Source of the DNA: Streptomyces griseorubiginosus
GTDB taxonomy: Bacteria; Actinomycetota; Actinomycetes; Streptomycetales; Streptomycetaceae
Assembly (NCBI RefSeq): GCF_001514195.1
Contig: NZ_KQ948744.1
Location: 1-64,000 of the forward strand
Direction of reading: 5' to 3'
DNA: 64,000 nucleotides
The notes under the pieces were generated by a model. The model was not told where the DNA came from and ran no database searches. It worked only from the letters and a program-made list of their open reading frames with translations. Of this stretch, positions 8,385 to 17,061 are shown one piece after another. The position numbers and the translations under genes were made by a program. The number at the start of each line of letters is the position of its first letter. Positions within the stretch are counted from its first letter, which is position 1.

Positions 8385-9659
8385 TCAGCTGGTGAAGGCG
8401 CTGACTCCCTCCGGAGTGCCCCAGCCGGTCGGTCCGTCGTAGCCCGACCGGGCGGTGCAGAAGTAGCTCGTGGTGCAGGTGCCGTTGTTGCCCGAGGTCA
8501 CGTCGTTGAGGGCGGAGGTGTGCTTGTAGGGGTACTGGGCCGGGTAGTCGCTGCTCCCCGGGGTGCCGGCCAGTGCGTAGACGCTCGCGATGATCGGGGC
8601 GGCGGCGCTGGTGCCGCCGAAGGTGTACCAGTCGGCGGTGATGCCGTAGGAGTCGTAGACGGAGACGCCGGTGGCCGGGTCGGCGACGGCGGAGACGTCC
8701 GAAATCATGCGCTTGGTGCAGCCGGTGTCGGTCTGCCAGGAGGGCTTGGCGTCGTAGGCGGAGCAGCCGGAGCCGGTGCCCTCGGTGGAGCTGGTCTTCC
8801 AGACGCTCTCGGTCCAGCCGCGGGCGTTGGAGGCGGTGGACAGGGCGGTGCCGCCGACCGAGGTCACGTACTTGGAGGCGGCCGGGTACTCGGCGCCGTA
8901 GCCCGAGTCGCCGGCGCTGACGGTGATGGCGACGCCGGGGTGGTTGAAGTACGAGGAGTCGTAGGACGTGTCGCTCGACGACTCCGAACCGCCGTAGGAG
9001 TTGGAGACGAACTTGGCGCCGAGGGCGACCGCCTCGTTCACCGACTTGCCGAGGTTGGCCATCGTGGGCGAGGTCGCCTCGACGAGCAGGATGTGGGCGT
9101 TGGGGGCGATCGCGGAGACCATGTCGAGGTCGAGGGAGATCTCCTCGGACCAGCCGGCGTCGCTGGAGGGCAGGGAGGTGGTGGAGCCGGTCTGGGAGAC
9201 CTTCTTGAAGCAGCCGTTGGCGGTGGTGCAGGCGGGGAGGCCGTAGTAGGAGCGGTACGTGGCGAGGTCGGATTCGGCGTTGGGGTCGTTGTAGGCGTCG
9301 ACGATGGCGACGGTCGCGCCGGTGCCGCCGGAGGCGGCGGCCGCGGTCAGGCCGTAGGCGGACCGCAGGTCGCTCGGGCCGTAGCCGGTCGGGGTGGTGG
9401 CCTTCGGGGTGACGCCGCGGGCCTGCTGGGCCTTCTGGAAGGCGGTGGTGCCGCCGGTCACGCGCAGGGAGTCGCAGGCCAGTTCGCCGGCCTTCTTGGG
9501 GGTGGCGCAGGGGGTCGCGGTCCAGGTGACCTTGGACGAGGTCGTGGCGTCCGCGTGGACGGCGGTGCCGAGGCCGGCGAGGGCGAGGGCGGCGGTGGCG
9601 AGGCCGGCGGTGCCGACGCGGCGCCATCCGGGGCGTCTGTGGGGGGAGTTGGTACGCAA
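8385..9659 (-). CDS. Secreted S53 (sedolisin) family peptidase, copy 1
   Basis: A 424-residue exported acid-type serine-carboxyl peptidase. A twin-arginine-rich N-terminus and hydrophobic stretch ending AVHADA form the signal peptide. The S53 catalytic residues are visible: Glu173 and Asp177 in EEISLDLD, Asp251 in SAGDSG, and Ser351 in GGTSAAAP. Only about 60-70 residues separate signal peptide and catalytic domain, far shorter than the usual sedolisin propeptide. The start is a TTG at 9659, 7 nt after AGGAGG; the open frame continues upstream but has no ribosome site. The next gene (10024-11367) is a close paralogue with the same start arrangement and a matching upstream repeat. Confidence 0.9.
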   Translation of the reverse strand: MRTNSPHRRPGWRRVGTAGLATAALALAGLGTAVHADATTSSKVTWTATPCATPKKAGELACDSLRVTGGTTAFQKAQQARGVTPKATTPTGYGPSDLRSAYGLTAAAASGGTGATVAIVDAYNDPNAESDLATYRSYYGLPACTTANGCFKKVSQTGSTTSLPSSDAGWSEEISLDLDMVSAIAPNAHILLVEATSPTMANLGKSVNEAVALGAKFVSNSYGGSESSSDTSYDSSYFNHPGVAITVSAGDSGYGAEYPAASKYVTSVGGTALSTASNARGWTESVWKTSSTEGTGSGCSAYDAKPSWQTDTGCTKRMISDVSAVADPATGVSVYDSYGITADWYTFGGTSAAAPIIASVYALAGTPGSSDYPAQYPYKHTSALNDVTSGNNGTCTTSYFCTARSGYDGPTGWGTPEGVSAFTS

Positions 9660-9758
9660 GATGCAGCCTCCTGATGACGGGGGAACAGGGGCGGTGCGGG
9701 TGCGTGCCGTCGGTGGGGTGTCCCGGGTGAACGGGCGGCGGCCTGCGAAGACCGTCCT

Positions 9759-9781
9759 CTTGTTGAGCACGTGACAACAAG
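9759..9781. promoter_or_regulatory. Inverted repeat upstream of S53 copy 1
   Basis: CTTGTTG (9759-9765) and CAACAAG (9775-9781) flank a centre containing CACGTG, about 100 bp before the TTG start. The same arms, at nearly the same distance, lie upstream of S53 copy 2 (11459-11481), and similarity continues outward (GGAATCCTGAC, then CGCCTTAC). Conservation between the two otherwise different upstream regions argues for a shared promoter or operator. The rest of the 364-bp gap between the proteases contains no gene. Confidence 0.65.
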
Positions 9782-9912
9782 GGAGCCGGTGGAATCCTGA
9801 CCGACGCCTTACCGAGGCGGGCGTCGGATTACCCGGCGATGAAGGCCCGTTGGACTGTGGGCGGCACCCGCTTGACCTGATTCACAGTCGTACGAAACGC
9901 GGGGATACGGCG

Positions 9913-9943
9913 AACGGGCCGCGACCGGATGTCGTGGCCCGTT
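9913..9943 (-). terminator. Terminator of the second S53 protease gene
   Basis: Inverted repeat AACGGGCC (9913-9920) / GGCCCGTT (9936-9943), located about 80 bp after the stop of the upstream protease. The outer stem is nearly the same as in the terminator of copy 1, so the duplication included the 3' end. Confidence 0.6.
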
Positions 9944-10023
9944 GCCGTGGTGCCGCCGAGGGGACCCCACGTCCCCCTCTCAAGGGCGGCGTCCCCGTGA
10001 CCCGACGGGGACGTTCAGGGGGT

Positions 10024-11367
10024 TCAGCCGCCGAAGGCGGCCAGGCCCTGCGGGGTGCCGAGCCCGGTCGGGCCGTCGTAGCCCGTCCTGGCGGTGCAGA
10101 AGTAGCTGGTGGAGCAGGTGCCGTTGTTGCCCGAGGTCACGTCGTTGAGGGCGGAGGTGTCCAGGTAGGGGTACTGGGACGGGTAGTCGCTGCTGCCCGG
10201 GGTGCCCGCGAGGGCGTACACCGACGCGATGATCGGGGCGGAGGCACTGGTGCCGCCGTAGGTGTTCCAGCCGGTGCCGTCGGCGCCGTAGGAGTCGTAG
10301 ACGGAGACGCCGGTGGCGGGGTCGGCGACGGCGGAGACGTCGGCGATCATGCGCTTGGTGCAGCCGGTGTCGGTCTGCCAGGAGGGCTTGGCGTCGTAGG
10401 CGGAGCAGCCGGAGCCGGTGCCCTCGGTGGAGCTGGTCTTCCAGACCGTCTCGGTCCAGCCGCGGGCGTTGGAGGCGGTGGACAGGGCGGTGCCGCCGAC
10501 CGCGGTGACGTACTTGGAGGCGGCCGGGTACTCGGCGCCGTAGCCCTCGTCGCCGGCGCTGGCGGTGATGGCGACGCCGGGATGGTTGTAGTACGAGGAG
10601 TCGTACGAGGTGTCCGAGGAGGACTCGGAGCCGCCGTAGGAGTTGGAGACGAACTTGGCGCCCAGCTTGACGGCCTCGTTCACCGCGGTGCCCAGGTTGG
10701 CGTCGGTCGCGGACTTCGCCTCGACCAGCAGGATGTGGGCGTTGGGGGCGATGGCGGAGACCATGTCGAGGTCGAGGGAGATCTCGCCGGCCCAGCCGCT
10801 GTTCGCGGTGGGCAGGGAGGTGGTGGAGCCGGTCTGGGAGACCTTCTTGAAGCAGCCGTTGGCGACGGTGCAGGCGGGGAGGCCGTAGTAGCTGCGGTAC
10901 GTGGCGAGGTCCGCGGCGGCGTTGGGGTCGTCGTAGGCGTCGACGATGGCGACGGTCTGGCCGGAGCCGTTGTTCGCGGAGGCGGCGGTGAGGCCGTAGG
11001 CGTCCTGGAGGTCGCTCGGGCCGTAGCCGGTCGGGGTGGCGGAGGAGGCCTTCGGGGAGACGGTCGCGGGCTTGACGCCCTTCTTGACGGCCTGCTCCTC
11101 CTGGAAGGCGGTGGTCCCGCCGGTGACGCGCAGGGCGTTGCAGGCGGCGTAGCCCTTCTTCGGGGTGGTGCCGCACACGCTGCTGTACTGCACGTGTGCC
11201 TTGGCGACAGCGGCGGCGATGGCCTTGCTGCTCACCTTGTGGGGAGTGGCCGCGTCGGCGTGCGCGGCGGTGCCGAGACCGGCGATCAGCAGGGCGCCGG
11301 TGGCTGCGGCGGCGGAGCCGATGCGGCGCCATCTGCCGGATATGTGGGGGGAGTTGGGTGTACGCAA
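10024..11367 (-). CDS. Secreted S53 (sedolisin) family peptidase, copy 2
   Basis: A 447-residue paralogue of the preceding protease, with long identical blocks in the catalytic domain and clear divergence in the first 110 residues. The signal peptide ends near ATAAHADAA. Catalytic residues are Glu195 and Asp199 (GEISLDLD), Asp273 (SAGDEG) and Ser374 (GGTSASAP). The segment between signal peptide and catalytic core is about 25 residues longer than in copy 1 but still short for a sedolisin propeptide. Translation begins at a TTG (11367), 7 nt after AGGAGG, exactly as in copy 1. Proline-directed or acid activity is known in this family; the substrate here is unknown. Confidence 0.9.
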   Translation of the reverse strand: MRTPNSPHISGRWRRIGSAAAATGALLIAGLGTAAHADAATPHKVSSKAIAAAVAKAHVQYSSVCGTTPKKGYAACNALRVTGGTTAFQEEQAVKKGVKPATVSPKASSATPTGYGPSDLQDAYGLTAASANNGSGQTVAIVDAYDDPNAAADLATYRSYYGLPACTVANGCFKKVSQTGSTTSLPTANSGWAGEISLDLDMVSAIAPNAHILLVEAKSATDANLGTAVNEAVKLGAKFVSNSYGGSESSSDTSYDSSYYNHPGVAITASAGDEGYGAEYPAASKYVTAVGGTALSTASNARGWTETVWKTSSTEGTGSGCSAYDAKPSWQTDTGCTKRMIADVSAVADPATGVSVYDSYGADGTGWNTYGGTSASAPIIASVYALAGTPGSSDYPSQYPYLDTSALNDVTSGNNGTCSTSYFCTARTGYDGPTGLGTPQGLAAFGG

Positions 11368-11458
11368 CGTACAGCCTCCTGTGAGTGGTTGCAGAGGCCT
11401 GCGGTGGGGACCACCGGTGAGGTTCCCGGTGGGGGCGGCGACCCGCGTAGACCATCGC

Positions 11459-11481
11459 CTTGTTGAGTACGTGACAACAAG
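11459..11481. promoter_or_regulatory. Inverted repeat upstream of S53 copy 2
   Basis: CTTGTTG (11459-11465) / CAACAAG (11475-11481), the counterpart of the element upstream of copy 1, here 92 bp before the TTG start. The central hexamer is TACGTG instead of CACGTG. Confidence 0.65.
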
Positions 11482-11607
11482 ACCGGCGACGGAATCCTGA
11501 CTTCCGCCTTACTGAAGGGCGTTGCGGGCTTACTGATCAATGGCGGCGGGATGGGCGGGGAATGGCGTCGGCTTGACCATCTGCACAGGTCGCACACAAC
11601 CGGAGGG

Positions 11608-12495
11608 TCAGGCGGGGTGTCCGTCAGACCTCTCCCAGAAGGCGCGCAGGGCGTCCGCGAGGGCCTCCGGGGCCTCCTCGGCCATGTGGTGGCCGGAGTC
11701 GATCGGGGCGCCTTCCAGGTGGCCGGCCGCCCAGTCGCGCCAGACGGCGATGACGTCGCCGTAGAGCTCGGCCATGTCGTCGCGGGTGGCCCACAGGATC
11801 TGGAGGGGGCAGCCGATGCGCCGGCCGGCCCGCTGGTCGGCGTCGTCGTGCTCCCGGTCGACACCGAGCCCGGCCCGGTAGTCCTCGCACATGGCGTGCA
11901 CGGTGGCCGGGTCGTGGATCGCGCGGTGGAAGTCCTCGTAGGCCTCGGCGCCCATCTCGTCGGGTGTGGCCGTGTACCAGGCGTCCGGGTCGGCGTTGAT
12001 GACGCGTTCGGCGGGCTTGGCGGTCTGGCCGAGGAAGAACCAGTGCCACCAGCTCGCGGCGAACCCGGCGTCGCAGCGGCGCAGGGCCTCCCCGATCGGG
12101 ACCGCGTCCAGCACGCTGAGCGCGGACACCGCCTCGGGATGGTCCAGGGTGAGGCGGGAGGCCACGTACGCGCCCCTGTCGTGCCCGACGACCGCGAACC
12201 GCTCGTGCCCGAGCCCGCGCATCACCGCGAGGCAGTCCCCGGCCATGGCGCGCTTGGCGTACGGGCGGTGCTCCGGGTCGGTCGGGGGCTTGTCGGAGCC
12301 GCCGTAACCGCGCAGGTCGGGGCAGACGACGGTGTACCCGGCGGCGGCCAGCAGCGGGGCGACGCGGTGCCAGGTGGCGTGGGTGCGGGGATGGCCGTGC
12401 AGCAAGAGGACGGCGGGGCCGGTGCCGCCGTGTCGTACGCGCAGCCGGACACCGTCGCGGCCTTCACGGTGGGTCAGCTCGAAGCCGTCGAACAC
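11608..12495 (-). CDS. Alpha/beta hydrolase, haloacetate dehalogenase-like
   Basis: A 295-residue alpha/beta hydrolase with an aspartate nucleophile. The oxyanion motif is HGHPRTHATW, the nucleophile elbow is GHDRGAY (Asp106, Arg107), and the catalytic histidine lies in SGHHMAEE near residue 270. These features match the fluoroacetate dehalogenase/epoxide hydrolase branch. In known haloacetate dehalogenases the elbow reads DRGxR, with two arginines that bind the substrate carboxylate; here the second is Tyr110, so the substrate may differ. A GTG at 12495 after GGGAGA is the chosen start; longer readings would run into the promoter of the divergent protease gene. Confidence 0.82.
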   Translation of the reverse strand: MFDGFELTHREGRDGVRLRVRHGGTGPAVLLLHGHPRTHATWHRVAPLLAAAGYTVVCPDLRGYGGSDKPPTDPEHRPYAKRAMAGDCLAVMRGLGHERFAVVGHDRGAYVASRLTLDHPEAVSALSVLDAVPIGEALRRCDAGFAASWWHWFFLGQTAKPAERVINADPDAWYTATPDEMGAEAYEDFHRAIHDPATVHAMCEDYRAGLGVDREHDDADQRAGRRIGCPLQILWATRDDMAELYGDVIAVWRDWAAGHLEGAPIDSGHHMAEEAPEALADALRAFWERSDGHPA

Positions 12496-12608
12496 GCGGG
12501 TCTCCCGGTCGGTCAGGGCGTTCGGACCCGACTTCCCAGGAGTGTTCGGTCCACACTCGTACGCTCGGTTGACGCTTTTCTCACCTTCGTGCGGAATGCT
12601 GGCGTCCG

Positions 12609-13319
12609 ATGAAGCGCACGCCACGTACCGCTCTGTACGCCGTCGTCGTCCTGCTCGCCGTCACCGCGTCCTCCGAGGCGATCGCCGACGACGGCACGGG
12701 GCCGTTCGGGGTGACCGAGGTCGCCCCCGCCGGCTCACAGATCGCCATGGTCGGCGCCCTGTTCGACGGCAGGCAGCACGTCTGCACCGCCTCCGTCGTC
12801 CGCAGTCCGCACAGGGACCTCGTCGTCACCGCCGCGCACTGTCTCGACGACAGCGACGACCTGGTCTTCGAGCCCGGGTACCGGGACGGCAGGGCGCCCT
12901 ACGGGAAGTGGCAGGTGGAGAAGCGATACCTGCCCGAGGGGTGGTCCAAGGGGCAGGACGAGAACAGCGACCTCGCCTTCGCCACCGTGGACGGAAAGGT
13001 CCAGGACCGCGTCGGCGCGAACCGGTTCACGACGGGTACGGCGACCGGGGCCACCGCCGTCACCGTCACCGGGTACCCCTCCTCCCGGGACGTGCCGATC
13101 AGCTGCACCAACAAGCCCACCGCGCACAGCCGCACGCAACAGCGCATAGATTGCCCGGAGTTCACCGGCGGGACCAGCGGCAGCCCCTGGGTCAACGGCG
13201 ACCGGCAGGTCGTCGGTGTGCTGGGCGGGCACGAGGAGGGCGGACTGACGCCCGACGTGTCGTACAGCGTGGTCCTGGGTGCGGAGGCCGCCGAGCTCTA
13301 CCGTGAAGCCGTCTGCTGA
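12609..13319 (+). CDS. Secreted trypsin-like (S1) serine protease
   Basis: A 236-residue exported chymotrypsin-fold protease. The first 26 residues form a signal peptide (cleavage near EAIA-DD). The triad is visible as His77 in VVTAAHCL, Asp121 in NSDLAF and Ser190 in GGTSGSPW. Cysteines around His77 and in PISC...DCPEF suggest disulfides. The V8/glutamyl-type spacing and the small size fit a secreted protease with no extra domain. It is transcribed divergently from the hydrolase and followed by a hairpin, so it is probably monocistronic. Confidence 0.88.
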   Translation: MKRTPRTALYAVVVLLAVTASSEAIADDGTGPFGVTEVAPAGSQIAMVGALFDGRQHVCTASVVRSPHRDLVVTAAHCLDDSDDLVFEPGYRDGRAPYGKWQVEKRYLPEGWSKGQDENSDLAFATVDGKVQDRVGANRFTTGTATGATAVTVTGYPSSRDVPISCTNKPTAHSRTQQRIDCPEFTGGTSGSPWVNGDRQVVGVLGGHEEGGLTPDVSYSVVLGAEAAELYREAVC

Positions 13320-13345
13320 CGGCGGTGCGGTGATCTTTGTGCCGA

Positions 13346-13375
13346 CCCCGCCGAGTACCCCGGTTTCCGGCGGGG
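13346..13375 (+). terminator. Hairpin after the trypsin-like protease gene
   Basis: Inverted repeat CCCCGCCG (13346-13353) / CGGCGGGG (13368-13375), 27 bp after the protease stop codon. Probable terminator; it lies between this gene and the wall hydrolase, so it could also affect read-through. Confidence 0.55.
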
Positions 13376-13427
13376 AAGCTCATAAACTGGCGCGGGCGGA
13401 CTCCCGGTCGGTGAGGGGCGGTTGACG

Positions 13428-14429
13428 GTGCGTAAGGCGTGGCTCGTGGCGGGCGCCGCTCTCGGGGCGGGGCTCAGCTTCGTGATGCTGCTCGTCGTCG
13501 GGGTCTACGTCGTCGCGGGCAACCTCGCCGGCGGGGTGGGCGGAGCCACCAGATCCCTGGCCAAGGGCGCCGTGCCGGCCGCCTACCAGGCGCTCGTGCA
13601 GAAGTGGGGCAACCTCTGCCCCGCCATCAACCCGGCCCTGCTCGCCGCCCAGCTCTACCAGGAGAGCGGGTTCAACCCCAACGCGCAGAGCGCGGCCGCG
13701 GCGCAGGGGATAGCGCAGTTCATCCCGGGGACCTGGGCCACGCACGGCGTCGACGGGGACGGGGACGGCGACAAGGACGTCTGGGACCCCAACGACGCCA
13801 TTCCGTCGGCGGCTTCCTACGACTGCTCGCTCGCGTCCTATGTGAAGGACGTTCCCGGAAACCTCACCGACAACATGCTCGCCTCCTACAACGCGGGCGC
13901 GTACGCGGTCATCAAGTACGGGGGCGTGCCGCCGTACAAGGAAACCCAGAACTACGTGAAGACCATCACGACTCTGGAGGAGAGCTTCGCCGCGCCGACG
14001 AGCCGGGTCGATCCCTCCAAGCAGGCCGCCGGGGCGATTTACTACGCGCAGAAGAAGCTCGGGACGCCTTATCTGTGGGGCGGCACCGGTACGGCCGCTC
14101 AGGGCGGGCGCTTCGACTGCTCGGGGCTGACGCAGGCCTCTTACGAGAGCGTGGGCATCACTCTTCCCCGCGTCGCCAACGACCAGTACAACGCGGGCCC
14201 GCATCCGGCCAGAAGTGAACTGCTGCCGGGGGACCTGGTGTTCTTCTCCAAGGACCCGACAAATTCGCGTGCCATCCATCATGTGGGTATTTATGTGGGC
14301 GGCGGATACATGATCGACGCACCGAGAACAGGTGCTGTGATCCGGTTCGACCCGATCGACACTTCTGAGTACTTCGGCGCCACCCGGGTCACCGAAGATG
14401 GCGCGAAAGCATTGCCCACCACCGTGTGA
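13428..14429 (+). CDS. Lytic transglycosylase-NlpC/P60 cell wall hydrolase
   Basis: A 333-residue bifunctional peptidoglycan hydrolase anchored or exported by an N-terminal helix (residues about 6-32). A lysozyme-like transglycosylase domain follows (LYQESGFNP with the catalytic Glu, then AQGIAQFIPGTWATHG), then an NlpC/P60 peptidase domain (RFDCSGLTQ with the catalytic Cys, HHVGIYV with the His). This domain pair is typical of actinobacterial phage-tail and type IV secretion hydrolases that open a gap in the wall. It lies about 5 kb from the secretion-like operon and could serve it, though it is on the other strand. GTG at 13428 is spaced better from GAGGGG than the TTG at 13422. Confidence 0.88.
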   Translation: MRKAWLVAGAALGAGLSFVMLLVVGVYVVAGNLAGGVGGATRSLAKGAVPAAYQALVQKWGNLCPAINPALLAAQLYQESGFNPNAQSAAAAQGIAQFIPGTWATHGVDGDGDGDKDVWDPNDAIPSAASYDCSLASYVKDVPGNLTDNMLASYNAGAYAVIKYGGVPPYKETQNYVKTITTLEESFAAPTSRVDPSKQAAGAIYYAQKKLGTPYLWGGTGTAAQGGRFDCSGLTQASYESVGITLPRVANDQYNAGPHPARSELLPGDLVFFSKDPTNSRAIHHVGIYVGGGYMIDAPRTGAVIRFDPIDTSEYFGATRVTEDGAKALPTTV

Positions 14430-14598
14430 CCGAGCGTGAAACCCACCCCCTGAGCTGCGGCGATGTGTCTCTCTTCGATAACGTCTGCGTGATCATTCAG
14501 TGGAACGTGGAACGTATTAACGGGAGCCGTGCGTTCCTGAGGGCGTAGCCGAGCGCACATGGGTACGCCGGGAAAGACGACGAAGGGGCCGCAGCACC

Positions 14599-15297
14599 AT
14601 GGCTGTTCTCGCCGAAACCGGGTCGAACCCTGACGTCGACCTGCTCTACGACATCAACGGCCTGGCCAAGGACGCCCCGCACTGGTTCGACCGGGTCATG
14701 GAGTACGTCGGGGAGTACGGGATCCTGCTCGGCATGGTGCTGCTCATCCTGTGGTGCTGGTGGAGCGGGCGCCGGCGCGGGGGTGAGGACGCCGCGTCCT
14801 CCGTGGCCGCGCTCCTCTGGGCGCCGCTCGCCGCCGCGCTCGCCGTTCTCGTGAACATCCCCATAAGGGGGTTCGTCGAGCGGCCCCGGCCGTTCCGGAC
14901 CCATGAGGGGCTCGAAGTCCTGGTTTCCGGGAAGACCGACTATTCGTTTGTGAGCGACCACGCGACGATCACCATGGCGATGGCGGTCGCGTTGTTCGTC
15001 GCCAACCGGAAGTTCGGCGTGATCGGGATTCTGCTCGCGCTGCTCGAAGGGTTCTGCCGGGTCTACATGGGCGTGCACTATCCGACGGATGTCGTCGGGG
15101 GGTTCGCGCTGGGAACGGCCGTGGCGCTGCTGCTTTCGCCGCTCGCGATGGCTCTGTTGACGCCTTTGACGCGGGCGATCGAGGGGTCGTCGAAAGGGGC
15201 GTGGCTGATTCGGGCGCGGGGGAGCGAGCCGACGGGTTCTGTGGTTCCCGGGGCGAGGCGAGAGGCCGCGGCTTCTGAGAGGGATCTTGCCGCATAG
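14599..15297 (+). CDS. PAP2 family phosphatase (undecaprenyl-diphosphatase-like)
   Basis: A 232-residue polytopic membrane phosphatase. The three PAP2 motifs are present: RGFVERPRP, FVSDHAT, and CRVYMGVHYPTD with the catalytic histidines. The SDH form of motif two resembles BcrC-type enzymes that dephosphorylate undecaprenyl diphosphate outside the membrane and so recycle the lipid carrier for wall synthesis. Five or six helices span most of the chain, followed by a basic, alanine-rich tail of about 45 residues. ATG at 14599 follows GAAGGGG. It stands downstream of the wall hydrolase, separated by about 170 bp. Confidence 0.85.
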   Translation: MAVLAETGSNPDVDLLYDINGLAKDAPHWFDRVMEYVGEYGILLGMVLLILWCWWSGRRRGGEDAASSVAALLWAPLAAALAVLVNIPIRGFVERPRPFRTHEGLEVLVSGKTDYSFVSDHATITMAMAVALFVANRKFGVIGILLALLEGFCRVYMGVHYPTDVVGGFALGTAVALLLSPLAMALLTPLTRAIEGSSKGAWLIRARGSEPTGSVVPGARREAAASERDLAA

Positions 15298-15364
15298 ATG
15301 CCGGGTGCGGCGCCGTCGTGGTTTCTCGCGCCCACGCGGCGGAGCCGCACATCGATACAGCCCC

Positions 15365-15380
15365 GCGCCCCTAAGGGCGC
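15365..15380. terminator. Bidirectional hairpin between convergent genes
   Basis: GCGCCC-ctaa-GGGCGC between the PAP2 gene and the convergent flavoprotein gene, with a further small stem GCGGC/GCCGC just upstream (about 15338-15350). The block resembles the short palindromic intergenic repeats common in Streptomyces chromosomes. Confidence 0.6.
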
Positions 15381-16921
15381 TACAGCGACTGCGGGTACGA
15401 GAAGAAGCCCTCCGGGTCGTACTGCTTCTTCACCTTCGTCAGCTTGGTCACCGCGTCGCCGTAGTACGCCTTGCGCCAGTCCCTGAGGGTCGGGTCCGTG
15501 TAGTTCTGGTAGGCCGCCCCGGAGGCGTACGGCTTCATCGCGTCGTGGGTGCCGGTGAGCCAGGACTGGGCCGCCGTCCCCGCGGTGCCCGCCCGCCAGG
15601 ACGCGATGTACTGGGCCAGCATCCGGGAGCGGCGGTGGACGAAGGCCGTCGCCGTGGGGGAGACCCGGTTGACCGCACCGCCGAGTGCCGTGAAGGCCAC
15701 GCTGCCCGAGCCGCCCCGGACCGAGGCGATGTGCGACAGCAGGGTGCGGATGCCGGCCGCGGAGATCGAGCGGTCGAAGAAGTCCGAGCGGGCCGCGTAG
15801 GTCTCGCGGCCGAGCGCGCCGTGCGGGTTGCGGTTCGGGGTGGAGCCGGGCAGATGGCACTGGGCGTCCGTGGAGAAGGACGAGCAGCCCGCGTACGCCT
15901 CCATCGCGCTCTCGTAGGAGTGCCGTCGGAGCGTGACGCTGCGGGCCGGTGCGCCCACCCGGTCGGCCAGCCGGTCCAGGGCGTTCTGGAGTTCGCCGTA
16001 GGTGCCCAGGGAGAAGGCCGCGACCGCCACCGAGGGCGAGCCGCCGTTCTCCAGGTGGCAGGAGGACCAGATCTCGTCGGGCTGGCCGGGACCCCACTCC
16101 TGCCAGGCCTTCAGCACGGCGGCCGCCTTCGACCACGGCCAGGTCGCGTACGCGGTCACGCCCTGCGGGGCCGGGTGGGTCCTGAAGTGCAGCTCGGTCA
16201 CCACGCCGAAGTTGCCGTTGCCCGCGCCGCGCAGTGCCCAGAACAGGTCCTTGTTGGTGCCGGCGTTCGCGGTGAGCTGCTTGCCGTCGGCGGTGATCAG
16301 GGTGGCCTGGGTGAGGCTGTCGCAGGTCAGGCCGTAGGCCCGGGAGGCCACGCCGTGGCCGCCGCCGAGGACCAGGCCGGAGACGCCGACGGTCGGGCAG
16401 GAGCCCGCCGGGATCGTCACGCCCTTCGCGGTGAGCGCCCGGTAGACGTCGATCAGCTTGGCGCCGGCGCCGACCACGGCGGTGCCGCCCGAGGCGCGGA
16501 CCCGGTTCAGCTCGGAGACATCGACGATCAGCCGGTTGTTTCCCGAGGACCAGCCGGCGTAGGAGTGACCGCCGTTGCGGATCGCGACCCGCAGACCGTG
16601 CGCGCGGGCGTAGGCGAGAGTGGTGCGGATGTCGTCCGCGTGCGCCACGTACGCGACCGCGGCCGGCTTCAGCGAGTCGAAGCGGGTGTTGTAGAGCTGA
16701 CGGGCGGTCGTCCAGTCGGAGTCGCCGGGGCGTACCAGGGAGCCGTCCAGGTCGCGGCCGAGCGCGGCCCAGTTCGGGGCGGCCGAGGCGGGCGTACGGG
16801 AGGAGAGCCGCTGGTCGAGGGTGCTCTGCGCGGCACCTGCGCTGTCCTTGCCCTTGCAGGCGGCGGTGCCGGCCGCAGCGAGCGCGGCCGCGCCGCTTGC
16901 GATGAACGTACGCCGTTCCAT
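15380..16921 (-). CDS. Secreted FAD-linked oxidase, berberine-bridge type, Tat substrate
   Basis: A 513-residue flavoprotein oxidase. It starts MERRTFIASGAAAL, a twin-arginine signal, and the mature part begins after TAACKG; the cysteine could make it a lipoprotein. The FAD domain shows RNGGHSYAG (His119) and AGSCPTVGVSG (Cys175), the two residues that bind FAD covalently in bicovalent members of this family, then LGGGHG. A C-terminal berberine-bridge element ends in YDPEGFF. Substrates in the family range from sugars to alkaloids and cannot be deduced here. AAAGG sits upstream of the ATG. The gene is alone between a convergent PAP2 gene and the divergent pst operon. Confidence 0.9.
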   Translation of the reverse strand: MERRTFIASGAAALAAAGTAACKGKDSAGAAQSTLDQRLSSRTPASAAPNWAALGRDLDGSLVRPGDSDWTTARQLYNTRFDSLKPAAVAYVAHADDIRTTLAYARAHGLRVAIRNGGHSYAGWSSGNNRLIVDVSELNRVRASGGTAVVGAGAKLIDVYRALTAKGVTIPAGSCPTVGVSGLVLGGGHGVASRAYGLTCDSLTQATLITADGKQLTANAGTNKDLFWALRGAGNGNFGVVTELHFRTHPAPQGVTAYATWPWSKAAAVLKAWQEWGPGQPDEIWSSCHLENGGSPSVAVAAFSLGTYGELQNALDRLADRVGAPARSVTLRRHSYESAMEAYAGCSSFSTDAQCHLPGSTPNRNPHGALGRETYAARSDFFDRSISAAGIRTLLSHIASVRGGSGSVAFTALGGAVNRVSPTATAFVHRRSRMLAQYIASWRAGTAGTAAQSWLTGTHDAMKPYASGAAYQNYTDPTLRDWRKAYYGDAVTKLTKVKKQYDPEGFFSYPQSL

Positions 16922-17061
16922 GTGTCGTGCCTTTCGTCTGCCTCGTCGGCTTCCGTGGAACGAGACGGGGCTGTGGGGGGTGAGGGTTCCCTTGCCGGTT
17001 CCGGAATCACACCGTGCCCTCGACGTGAGCGTTCCGTGACCTCACCGCACCTTTCTCAGGG

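Noticed and set aside
9850..11466. 538-codon plus-strand frame opposite S53 copy 2
   Set aside because: Antisense shadow of a clear protease; its product is Gly/Val/Ala/Arg low-complexity. The same holds for the long frame at 8520-9674.
13320..13427. Possible cyclic di-AMP riboswitch before the wall hydrolase gene
   Set aside because: Such riboswitches precede some Streptomyces wall hydrolase genes, but the space here is only about 100 bp and half of it is a terminator hairpin.
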